Assembly (NCBI GenBank): GCA_017539565.1
Contig: JAFYCS010000019.1
Location: forward strand, 1 to 64,000
Direction: 5' to 3'
DNA length: 64,000 bases
Source: Lachnospiraceae bacterium
GTDB lineage: Bacteria > Bacillota > Clostridia > Lachnospirales > Lachnospiraceae
Under the pieces are notes generated by a model. It had not been told where the DNA came from. It worked only from the letters and a program-made list of their open reading frames with translations, and did not search any database. The position numbers and the translations under genes are program-made. Of this stretch, positions 43,892-52,003 are shown piece by piece (position 1 is the stretch's first letter; the number at the start of each line of letters is the position of its first letter).

Positions 43892-44866
43892 TTATCGTTT
43901 CTTTCTGTTTTCGTAATTTTCATATGCCTGTACGATCTTCATTACAAGCGGATGCCTTACGACATCCTTGCTGCTGAGTTCGCAGAAGGAAATACCTTCG
44001 ACTTTACGCAGTACCCTGACGGCTTCCTCAAGCCCTGATAAGGTATGGGGTGACAGGTCCTTCTGGGTAAGGTCTCCCGTGATAACGGCTTTTGAACCGA
44101 AACCTATACGCGTTAAGAACATCTTCATCTGAGCGGGTGTGGTATTCTGGGCTTCATCAAGTATGATGAATGAATTATCAAGTGTCCGGCCTCTCATGTA
44201 TGCAAGAGGCGCCACTTCGATCAGTCCTTTTTCCATATTCTTCTGGAAACTCTCTCCGCCCATTATCTGATACAGTGCATCATAAAGGGGACGAAGGTAA
44301 GGGTCTACCTTGCTCTGCAGATCACCGGGAAGGAAACCTAATTTCTCTCCCGCTTCTATAGCGGGACGTGTCAGTATTATCCTGCCCACTTCTTCATTCT
44401 TAAAGGCGGTGATAGCCATGGCCATTGCCAGATAGGTCTTACCGGTTCCTGCCGGTCCCGTTCCGAAGACTATCATGTTGTCCCTTATGGCATCCACATA
44501 TTGTTTCTGGCCGGTGGTCTTGGGTTTTACGGGTTTACCGTTAACCGTGCGGCATATGGTATCTTTATCAAGTTTGAGAAGCTCTCCTTCTTTATCCTCC
44601 ATTGCCAGCTTAAGTCCGTATTCCACTTTATGCGCCTCCAATGAGCTTTCGTTTTTTGCGATCTGTTCAAGATCTCTTAGGAGCCTGATGGCGCGGTTAA
44701 CATTCTTTTCGCTGCCTGTTATCTGTATCGCTCCGTCCCTGTCTGTAACATCCACGGCCAGCTCATCTTCAAGCTGCCTTACGTATCTGTCGTTTGTTCC
44801 GAAAAGCATCCTTGTACTTTCGGGTGTCAATTCAATGCTCTTTTTAACTCTTAATGCTTCTTCCAA
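43892..44866 (-). CDS. PhoH-family ATPase
   Basis: 324 residues. An N-terminal KH-like region (~1-85) precedes the PhoH NTPase with Walker A 'GPAGTGKTYLA' and Walker B 'FIILDEAQNTT'. PhoH proteins pair with YbeY and are thought to act in RNA metabolism. The start is TTG (44866) a few bases after the upstream stop. Confidence 0.95.
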   Translation of the reverse strand: MEEALRVKKSIELTPESTRMLFGTNDRYVRQLEDELAVDVTDRDGAIQITGSEKNVNRAIRLLRDLEQIAKNESSLEAHKVEYGLKLAMEDKEGELLKLDKDTICRTVNGKPVKPKTTGQKQYVDAIRDNMIVFGTGPAGTGKTYLAMAMAITAFKNEEVGRIILTRPAIEAGEKLGFLPGDLQSKVDPYLRPLYDALYQIMGGESFQKNMEKGLIEVAPLAYMRGRTLDNSFIILDEAQNTTPAQMKMFLTRIGFGSKAVITGDLTQKDLSPHTLSGLEEAVRVLRKVEGISFCELSSKDVVRHPLVMKIVQAYENYENRKKR

Positions 44867-44869
44867 TTA

Positions 44870-46174
44870 TCAATCCACCTCACCAATGATCAATTCACGG
44901 GGACTTATTCTCTCTGTTCCCGTGTGATATGCGGCTTTAAGGCGCTCAAGCGCTGCCAGCCCTTTTTCTTTGTCATTATAATACAGCACAGCCATGGTCT
45001 CGTCTTTACTGATACTGTCCCCGACTTTTTTATAAAGATATATACCAACCTCCGGATCGATGATGTCGCTCTTCTTTTCGCGGCCGCCTCCAAGTACCAG
45101 TGAGCACATCCCCACCTCATCGCAGTCTATATGCTGTACGTAGCCATCTGCCTGTGCTTTAAGCTCAAGTACTCCCTCAGCTGTTTTCAGTATCTCCGGA
45201 TCATCCACACAGGAAGCATCTCCTCCCTGGGCTGTGATAAAGCGCTTTAACTGTTCAAGGGCGCTTCCGTCGTCAATTGCCTTTTTAAGTTCTTCTTCCG
45301 CTTCAGCAGTATCTTTTGCCAGGCCGGCGCAAACTACCATGCGGCTTCCCAGTGTGAGAACAAGTTTTGTGAAATCTTCGGGTCCCTTTCCCTTTAAGGT
45401 ATCGATAGCTTCCCTTACTTCGATGGCGTTGCCGACTGCCCGTCCCAGAGGTTCATCCATGTTGGTGATGACAGCCCTGCAGTTTTTGCCTGCATGTCTG
45501 CCTATACGTACCATGGCATCGGCCAGGGCTTTCGCATCATCAAGTTCCTTCATAAAGGCACCGCTTCCGCACTTTACATCCAATACTATGGCATCTGCAC
45601 CTGCAGCAAGCTTTTTGCTCATAATGGATGAGGCTATAAGCGACATCTGATCTACCGTAGCCGTTACATCCCTTAATGCATAGAGCTTCTTATCTGCGGG
45701 AGCCAGATCGGCTGTCTGGCCCATGATAGCCATGCCTATATTGTTTACCTGTGATATAAAAGCATCCATACTGATCTCGGTCTTAAAACCGGGAATGCTT
45801 TCAAGCTTATCGATGGTACCGCCTGTGTGTCCAAGGCCTCTGCCGCTCATCTTCGCCAGCTTAACGCCAAGTGAAGAAACTAAAGGCAGCAAAGCGATAC
45901 TTGTCTTGTCACCTACACCGCCGGTAGAATGTTTATCAACCTTTACCCCATCTATTGATGACAGGTCAACGGTATCTCCGCTGTCTCTCATGGACAGTGT
46001 CAGATCGCCTGTCTCCCGGTCGTTCATGCCGTTAAAGCAGATGGCCATGGTCATTGCACTCATCTGATAATCGGGAATATCACCTTTGGTATAACCCTGT
46101 ATCATCCAGTCGATCTCTTCTCTTGTAAGCTCACCGCCCTGTTTCTTTTTTAGGATCAGATCATACATTCTCAT
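44870..46174 (-). CDS. pdp: Pyrimidine-nucleoside phosphorylase
   Basis: 434 residues from the ATG at 46174, with AAGGAGG upstream; the frame stays open to 46318 but would cross the rsmF promoter region. Phosphate-binding 'KHSTGGVGDKTS', the family signature 'MSGRGLGHTGGTIDKLES' and the C-terminal 'GDSISKDE' dimer/biotinyl-like region are all present. It reversibly cleaves thymidine and uridine to base plus sugar 1-phosphate for salvage. Confidence 0.96.
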   Translation of the reverse strand: MRMYDLILKKKQGGELTREEIDWMIQGYTKGDIPDYQMSAMTMAICFNGMNDRETGDLTLSMRDSGDTVDLSSIDGVKVDKHSTGGVGDKTSIALLPLVSSLGVKLAKMSGRGLGHTGGTIDKLESIPGFKTEISMDAFISQVNNIGMAIMGQTADLAPADKKLYALRDVTATVDQMSLIASSIMSKKLAAGADAIVLDVKCGSGAFMKELDDAKALADAMVRIGRHAGKNCRAVITNMDEPLGRAVGNAIEVREAIDTLKGKGPEDFTKLVLTLGSRMVVCAGLAKDTAEAEEELKKAIDDGSALEQLKRFITAQGGDASCVDDPEILKTAEGVLELKAQADGYVQHIDCDEVGMCSLVLGGGREKKSDIIDPEVGIYLYKKVGDSISKDETMAVLYYNDKEKGLAALERLKAAYHTGTERISPRELIIGEVD

Positions 46175-46187
46175 AAGAGTCCCCTCC

Positions 46188-46216
46188 TTGATTGCTTGGT
46201 TAAAATCTGTTATGAT
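46188..46216 (+). promoter_or_regulatory. Promoter of the rsmF-like gene
   Basis: TTGATT (46188-46193), 17-bp spacer, TATGAT (46211-46216). The transcription start would fall at about 46223-46224, at the predicted ATG, implying a leaderless mRNA. Confidence 0.65.
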
Positions 46217-46223
46217 GCTTCTC

Positions 46224-47591
46224 ATGAATCTGCCTGAAGCTTTTATAAAACGAATGGAAAGCCGGCTTGGCAGCGCCTGCGGCGATTTTCTGGCCGCCCA
46301 CGAAAAAGAGGCGCTCAAGGCATTCCACTTAAATACCGCACGTATCTCCGTAAAGGATTTTGAAGCATGGCTGACTTCACAGGATCAGCTGTGTGCTTCT
46401 TTATGTGCACACGGCAGCGGTTATACTTATACTTTTAACAATGATCGTTCCATAGGAAACCTGCCTCTTCATCATGCCGGTGCCATCTATTCCCAGGATG
46501 CTGCAGCAATGCTGCCGGTATTGGGTGTTGATATAAAGCAGGATATGCGCATACTCGATATGTGTGCAGCTCCCGGAGGCAAAACATCCCAGCTTGCTAT
46601 GTCTGTTGACGGGGGCAGCGGATTTGTACTTGCCAACGAGCCCAATCTTTCAAGAAACCGTATCCTGATATCCAATATCGAACGAATGGGATACAGGAAT
46701 GTGATCACAAGCTGTCTTGATCCTTCCGATATCGCAATGGTATATCCGGAATACTTTGACCTTATCCTTGTTGATGCTCCCTGCTCCGGCGAAGGAATGT
46801 TCCGTAAATATCCCGAAAGCATAAATGAATGGAGCGAAGAAAACATAGCTCTGTGCGCGGCACGCCAGCGCGATATACTGGATGCCGCCGTCAGCTGTTT
46901 AAAACCGGGCGGAATGCTTATATATTCAACCTGTACTTATGCTCTGGAAGAAGATGAAGAACAAGTGGAGTATCTGATAAGCAGACACGGCCTCTCCGTT
47001 TTCGAACCGTCGGAAAAGGTAAGCGCCAATGCGCTTAAGAGTGCTCCGGGTTCTTACCGCTGCTATCCTCATCTTTACGACGGCGAAGGCCAGTTCATGG
47101 CTTATCTTAAAAAGCCCGGGGATAATGCAGGATCTATTTCGGACCGCTTTGCGCCTGAACTCTCAGAACTTTCAGGCAGCGATAAAAATCAGCTTGTATC
47201 AGCTTCGGAGAATGCGTTTGACGGTATAAAGCTTCTTAAATACCGTGACCGTTATGTCTGTGTTCCCGCGTGTCCGGAGCGTCTTCCTAAAAGAGGTATT
47301 ACCAGCATAGGTGTGACCGCTGCGGTATTTGACGAAAAGAAGAAGCGTTTCGTTCCGCATCATCAGTTCTTTTCCGCATACGGAGGCGATATGCAGTTCC
47401 GTATCGAAGCTGATGCCGATGATCCCGTCCTCATGCAGTATTTAAACGGCATGGAGCTTCCGGCACCTGACGGATTTTCAAAGGGCTATGGAGCCGTATG
47501 TGTTCTTGGTGTACCCATCGGAGGTGTACGTATAGCCGGCGGGCGTGCCAAGAATCTCTATCCCAAAGGGCTCCGTGAGACTCATTTATGA
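46224..47591 (+). CDS. rsmF: RsmF-like 16S rRNA m5C methyltransferase
   Basis: 455 residues from ATG 46224, which gives the family-typical start 'MNLPEAFIKRM'. No Shine-Dalgarno site precedes it, and the -10 box ends only 7 nt upstream. The Rossmann domain has 'CAAPGGKTSQLA' (SAM), 'DAPCSGEGMF' and the catalytic 'STCTY'. The C-terminal ~150 residues match the RsmF-specific domain. It methylates a cytosine in 16S rRNA. It is one of only two complete plus-strand genes, convergent with rlmH 6 nt away. Confidence 0.92.
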   Translation: MNLPEAFIKRMESRLGSACGDFLAAHEKEALKAFHLNTARISVKDFEAWLTSQDQLCASLCAHGSGYTYTFNNDRSIGNLPLHHAGAIYSQDAAAMLPVLGVDIKQDMRILDMCAAPGGKTSQLAMSVDGGSGFVLANEPNLSRNRILISNIERMGYRNVITSCLDPSDIAMVYPEYFDLILVDAPCSGEGMFRKYPESINEWSEENIALCAARQRDILDAAVSCLKPGGMLIYSTCTYALEEDEEQVEYLISRHGLSVFEPSEKVSANALKSAPGSYRCYPHLYDGEGQFMAYLKKPGDNAGSISDRFAPELSELSGSDKNQLVSASENAFDGIKLLKYRDRYVCVPACPERLPKRGITSIGVTAAVFDEKKKRFVPHHQFFSAYGGDMQFRIEADADDPVLMQYLNGMELPAPDGFSKGYGAVCVLGVPIGGVRIAGGRAKNLYPKGLRETHL

Positions 47592-47612
47592 TAAGGCTCA
47601 TTTATGATAAGG
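47581..47612. repeat. 16-bp tandem duplication at convergent stops
   Basis: CTCATTTATGATAAGG occurs twice in a row (47581-47596 and 47597-47612), covering the ends of rsmF and rlmH. The rlmH terminus 'EPYHK' is canonical, so the duplication mainly lengthened the junction. Confidence 0.85.
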
Positions 47613-48077
47613 CTCATGTCTGATGATCTTATGCGCTCTGTAATACTGTTCAAGAAGTACTACCCTCATCAGCTGGTGGGGAAGGGTCATTTTCGAAAAT
47701 GACAGAAGCATTGCCCCTTCTTTTATGCTCTTATGTAATCCCAGCGATCCGCCTATCACAAACTGTATATCCGATATGCCTTCATTCATCTTATCATTAA
47801 GAAATGAGGCAAATTCTTCGGAGGAATAATGCCTGCCTTCGATAGCAAGTACTATACGCAGCGCTTTATCTTTAAGATACTGCCCTATACGTGAAGCTTC
47901 GGTCTTTAATATCTCTTCTTCGGCTGAAGCAGATATTCCTTCCGGCGTTTTTTCATCCTTAAGCTCATAGATACTAAGCCTGCAATAGGCTTTCAGCCGT
48001 TTTTCATATTCGGCAACGGCAGCTTCCCAATATTTTTCTTTAAGTCTGCCTACGCAGATTATATCGGTTCTTATCAT
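47598..48077 (-). CDS. rlmH: 23S rRNA pseudouridine-1915 N3-methyltransferase RlmH
   Basis: 159 residues, SPOUT knot fold with 'FVIGGSLGLHKSI', 'LPHQLMRVVLLEQYYRAHKI' region and the conserved end 'EPYHK'. It methylates pseudouridine 1915 in helix 69 of assembled 70S ribosomes. It overlaps the upstream membrane-protein gene by 4 nt. Confidence 0.97.
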   Translation of the reverse strand: MIRTDIICVGRLKEKYWEAAVAEYEKRLKAYCRLSIYELKDEKTPEGISASAEEEILKTEASRIGQYLKDKALRIVLAIEGRHYSSEEFASFLNDKMNEGISDIQFVIGGSLGLHKSIKEGAMLLSFSKMTLPHQLMRVVLLEQYYRAHKIIRHEPYHK

Positions 48078-48598
48078 GAAGCTTTATCTTTTATATCACT
48101 ATCTTCAGCTTCGTAGAGCATCTGATAGATACGCTCACTCATCTCATCGATATATGCAGGTTCCAGGTTCATAAACTTAAGATCCAGCTCATAGGAGATG
48201 CGCTGCATGCGCAGTATGCATTTCTCTTCTTCCTCAAAATCCGAGTCTTCGCCTATCATCCCGTCGTCAAGACCTTTGCGGCTCAGATTCTCCCTTGCCC
48301 ACTTCATTATCTCTTCCGTACGTTTATCTTCGGCTATAGCGCTCTTCTTAAGCTTCTTTGAACTCTTCATGGAATAATAACCTGCGATCAGCAGTACAAG
48401 AGATATCACACCCAGGCTGCCGACCATCATAAAGCGCCTGGTCACGGACAGGTTTCCGGGAAGCAGGTTAAATGCCCATAAAAGCGCAAAGACCAGCGAT
48501 ATGGCTCCAACAATAATCAGCGCATAAGCTGAACCCTTCGCATCATTAGCCTGCTGCGCCTTGCTGTGATAACCCGTCAGATTATAGTTATCCCCCAT
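48074..48598 (-). CDS. Hypothetical two-helix membrane protein (174 aa)
   Basis: Two membrane segments (~25-45 and ~58-78) are followed by a charged cytoplasmic tail with a Lys-rich start ('KSSKKLKKSAIAEDKR') and an acidic middle ('EDSDFEEEEK'). A tail Tyr-rich helix 'ERIYQMLYEAEDSD' ends the protein. I do not recognise the family. Translational coupling to rlmH (4-nt overlap) shows cotranscription but does not give a role. Confidence 0.75.
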   Translation of the reverse strand: MGDNYNLTGYHSKAQQANDAKGSAYALIIVGAISLVFALLWAFNLLPGNLSVTRRFMMVGSLGVISLVLLIAGYYSMKSSKKLKKSAIAEDKRTEEIMKWARENLSRKGLDDGMIGEDSDFEEEEKCILRMQRISYELDLKFMNLEPAYIDEMSERIYQMLYEAEDSDIKDKAS

Positions 48599-48629
48599 TA
48601 GCTACACCTCCTGCAGAAAAGGTAAATGC

Positions 48630-50309
48630 TCAGTTTTCATACTCTATTTCTTCAAAGACCGGCATAGGAACCGCATACATTTCCGGTTCAATGTAATCCC
48701 CCAATGAAAAGCTGCCGTCTTCGTCAGATCTGACTCCTTTATACATAAAGCCGGTCGTTATATCACCCATATAATAAGCGCCGGTCCTCATGGAATTTTC
48801 GGATATATCGGTAATGTATTCGGTAATGATATAGAATATCGATTCGTCAAATTTAATAGCCGCATTTACGCTGTAAGTATATCTGTTAAGGTTTCCGGGC
48901 AGATGTCCATCCAGGTCCACGGTCTTTCCCTGATTAATATCCAGCTGCTTTATGGCATCTATGAATACCTGAGCATCTATCTCTGCATCAAGAGTAAGCT
49001 CAAAATCAAATTCCGCTATATCACCGGGGACACCTTCCTGACTGTAAGCTACGAACATCATATGCGAATGTCCGATGGGCATAGGCACGGGGCTTAGATA
49101 TTCGGGGCTTTCGTCTGTAGGCATCTTGCCGTCTGTGGTATAGAAAATACGGCAATATTTCTGGGCGGTTGCGGTTATCAGTTCAGGCTCTTCAAATTCT
49201 CCTCCCTCAGGCTCAACCACCGGTGCATCAGGCTTGATGATGTCTATGGTATAACGGCCTTCGGTCATGTCGGAAACGATACCGTAATTGTTTACGAAAA
49301 TGGCTTTGACATTGTAAATACCAAGCTCAAAATATAGCGGAGTCGTATATAACTCGCTGTCGAGGGTAGGTTCGGTACCGTCAAGGGTATAATAGATATT
49401 ACCGCTTGTTGCTGCAGACAGTTTCAGCCAGAGTACGTCTTCATATACCCCCGGCTCTTCCGATAGCTCCGGTGCGGGAGCTGTATATTCCTGGAACTGG
49501 CTTATTATATTGGTATCGTCGCAGCCGGAAAGTATGGTCTCTATCATGGCATAATCTTTCCTGTCGGCATAATATTCAATGATCTTACGGTATGCCAGCT
49601 GCGAATTGATATCATGGGCATATATGATCTCCCAGAGCATTAAAAGCGCCTTATCTTCCTCATCATTGCTGAAATAATATTCCACCAGTGTGAATTTGAG
49701 ACTGGTATCATCGGAATCTATCTCAAGCGCACGCTCCATGTGTTCTATAGCGGTAGTGAAATCACCTTCTGCAGCAGCTTCTTTGGCAAGCTGTGTCTGA
49801 TAAGACTGGGAGTTCTCCATGTAGAAACGTTTACTCAGCTTGGATATCCCCCATGCTCCAAGACCTAACATTGCCAGGAACAGCAAAAGGAAAAGCCAGC
49901 GGAAACGGCTCTCACGTATAGCCAGGAAAAGCTGATGGAGCGCATCTTCCTCTTCAAAATCATCATCGTCGTCAATATAATCGCCGTCATATTCCTCGTC
50001 GAAGTCATCTAATTCTTCATCGTCGTAATAGTCACCGCCGTCAGAAGAATATGACCTTACATCGTCGTCCTCATCATCGTAATATTCGTCGTCGTCGTAA
50101 TACTCATCATCATAGTATTCTTCTTCGGCATCATCTTCGGCGTCCATGTCAACAATATCCAGATCCTCAAGACCCAGACCTGATAATCCGTCGGTTATGC
50201 TGTTTTCAATTGCCGGATCAAAATCGGGGATAAGCTTCAGCTCCGCGCCGCAATTACTGCAGAGCAATAAGCCTTCCTCTATTTCGCAGCCGCATTCGGG
50301 ACAGGTCAT
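48630..50309 (-). CDS. Zinc-ribbon/TPR membrane protein with chitobiase-type C-terminal domains
   Basis: 559 residues in a clear mosaic. A zinc ribbon (Cys3, Cys6, Cys17, Cys20) is followed by a strongly acidic Asp/Glu/Tyr-rich linker (~55-125), one membrane segment (~136-156), TPR-like helices (~170-265) and two CHB_HEX_C-like beta domains ('GNIYYTLDGTEPTLDS' and 'RIFYTTDGKMPTDES'). A C-terminal ~100-residue domain ends it. With the ribbon inside and beta domains outside, it could be an envelope sensor or scaffold. No function is established. GAGGT lies just upstream of the ATG. fhs precedes it. Confidence 0.82.
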   Translation of the reverse strand: MTCPECGCEIEEGLLLCSNCGAELKLIPDFDPAIENSITDGLSGLGLEDLDIVDMDAEDDAEEEYYDDEYYDDDEYYDDEDDDVRSYSSDGGDYYDDEELDDFDEEYDGDYIDDDDDFEEEDALHQLFLAIRESRFRWLFLLLFLAMLGLGAWGISKLSKRFYMENSQSYQTQLAKEAAAEGDFTTAIEHMERALEIDSDDTSLKFTLVEYYFSNDEEDKALLMLWEIIYAHDINSQLAYRKIIEYYADRKDYAMIETILSGCDDTNIISQFQEYTAPAPELSEEPGVYEDVLWLKLSAATSGNIYYTLDGTEPTLDSELYTTPLYFELGIYNVKAIFVNNYGIVSDMTEGRYTIDIIKPDAPVVEPEGGEFEEPELITATAQKYCRIFYTTDGKMPTDESPEYLSPVPMPIGHSHMMFVAYSQEGVPGDIAEFDFELTLDAEIDAQVFIDAIKQLDINQGKTVDLDGHLPGNLNRYTYSVNAAIKFDESIFYIITEYITDISENSMRTGAYYMGDITTGFMYKGVRSDEDGSFSLGDYIEPEMYAVPMPVFEEIEYEN

Positions 50310-50332
50310 TTTTAACTGCTACCTCCAATTTC

Positions 50333-52000
50333 TCAGAACAGGCCGGTGATACGGCCGTCTTCTGAAACGTCGATATTATATGCTGCAGGAGCCTTGGGCA
50401 GACCGGGCATGCTGAGTATGCTGCCTGATATAGCCACAACAAATCCTGCACCTGCGCTTACATATACTTCCCTGATGTGAACGGTAAAGCCGCTGGGCGC
50501 TCCCAGTGCTTTGGGATCATCCGATAACGAATACTGTGTCTTTGCCATACATACGGGCAGATCACTAAAGCCCTGTTCTGTCAGGAGTTTGAGCTCTTTT
50601 TCTGCAGCCTTGCTGTATTCAACACCGGCCGCCCCGTATATCCTGGTACATATAGCATTTATTTTATCTTTTAAACTATCCGAATCATTATAGATATGTT
50701 TAAGCTCCGAAGGCTTATCACAGAGTTCTTTTACTATACGCGCCAATTCAACTCCGCCTTCTCCGCCCTTTGTGAATACCTCCGATACCGCAAAAGGAGC
50801 ATCAAGCTCGGCACAGACAGCCTTGAGAGCATCGATCTCTGCGTCGGTGTCATCTGCAAAACGGTTTATAGTAACGGCAACGTTAACACCGTACTGTTTA
50901 AGGTTCTGTACATGTTTCTTTAAGTTGGCGCTACCTGCCTTTAATGCCTCAACATTCTCTGTCTTAAGATCTGCCACGGCCACACCTGCATTATACTTAA
51001 GAGCACGGATAGTTGAAACAACCACTACGGCATCGGGCTTAAGGCCGGTCTTGCGGCATTTGATGTCCAGGAATTTCTCTGCTCCCAGATCAGCGCCAAA
51101 GCCTGCTTCGGTTATACAATAATCTCCAAGTTTAAGTGCTGTACGTGTGGCGATAACACTGTTACAGCCGTGGGCGATGTTTGCGAAAGGACCGCCGTGT
51201 ATAATAACGGGAGTATGCTCCAGTGTCTGTACAAGGTTGGGCTTGATGGCATCCTTAAGCAGTGCAGCCATGGGACCTACAGCATTTAAGTCTTTTGCTG
51301 TCACGGCTTTGCCGTCCAGATCATAAGCCACGATTATCTTTGAAAGCTTATCTTTAAGATCCTTTATATCTTCTGAGAGGCAGAGTATCGCCATTATCTC
51401 ACTTGCTACAGTGATAACAAAGTGGTCTTCGCGTACAAAGCCGTCATTCTTGTCTCCAAGGCCTACAACTATATTGCGGAGCGCCCTGTCGTTCATATCC
51501 ATACAGCGTTTCCATACCACACGTCTGGTATCGATGCGAAGGTCATTTCCCTGATGGATGTGATTATCCATAAGGGCTGCCAGAAGATTATTTGCCGCAG
51601 TTATTGCATGGAAATCTCCCGTAAAATGAAGGTTGATATCTTCCATGGGAACTACCTGGCTGTATCCTCCGCCTGCAGCTCCTCCTTTAACGCCAAAACA
51701 GGGGCCTAAGGAAGGTTCGCGTAATGCCAATACAGCCTTTTCGCCTATCTTTGCAAAAGCCTGTGAAAGACCTACGCTGATAGTGGTTTTTCCTTCGCCC
51801 GCAGGCGTGGGATTTATCGCTGTGACCAGTATGAGCTTTCCGTTTTTATTGCCCTTTATGCGGTCCAGACATTCATTGGAGATCTTTGCCTTATACTTTC
51901 CGTATAACTCCAGCTCATCTTCGGATATGCCAAGTCCTGCGGCAATATCCTTGATCGGTCTGATCTGCGCTTCCTGTGCTATCTCGATATCACTTTTCAT
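50333..52000 (-). CDS. fhs: Formate-tetrahydrofolate ligase
   Basis: 555 residues, full length. P-loop-like 'TPAGEGKTT' (~65-73), signature '[16 protein letters not shown]' and the C-terminal 'DGRITGLF' identify it. It joins formate to THF with ATP, feeding one-carbon units into purines and, in acetogens, the methyl branch. No other Wood-Ljungdahl gene lies nearby, so a biosynthetic role is the safer reading. Confidence 0.98.
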   Translation of the reverse strand: MKSDIEIAQEAQIRPIKDIAAGLGISEDELELYGKYKAKISNECLDRIKGNKNGKLILVTAINPTPAGEGKTTISVGLSQAFAKIGEKAVLALREPSLGPCFGVKGGAAGGGYSQVVPMEDINLHFTGDFHAITAANNLLAALMDNHIHQGNDLRIDTRRVVWKRCMDMNDRALRNIVVGLGDKNDGFVREDHFVITVASEIMAILCLSEDIKDLKDKLSKIIVAYDLDGKAVTAKDLNAVGPMAALLKDAIKPNLVQTLEHTPVIIHGGPFANIAHGCNSVIATRTALKLGDYCITEAGFGADLGAEKFLDIKCRKTGLKPDAVVVVSTIRALKYNAGVAVADLKTENVEALKAGSANLKKHVQNLKQYGVNVAVTINRFADDTDAEIDALKAVCAELDAPFAVSEVFTKGGEGGVELARIVKELCDKPSELKHIYNDSDSLKDKINAICTRIYGAAGVEYSKAAEKELKLLTEQGFSDLPVCMAKTQYSLSDDPKALGAPSGFTVHIREVYVSAGAGFVVAISGSILSMPGLPKAPAAYNIDVSEDGRITGLF

Positions 52001-52003
52001 AAT

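Noticed and set aside
50000-50130. DNA-level microsatellite in the gene at 48630-50309
   Set aside because: The repeated GAT/GAC/GAA-type triplets simply encode the acidic linker; no perfect long repeat was seen.
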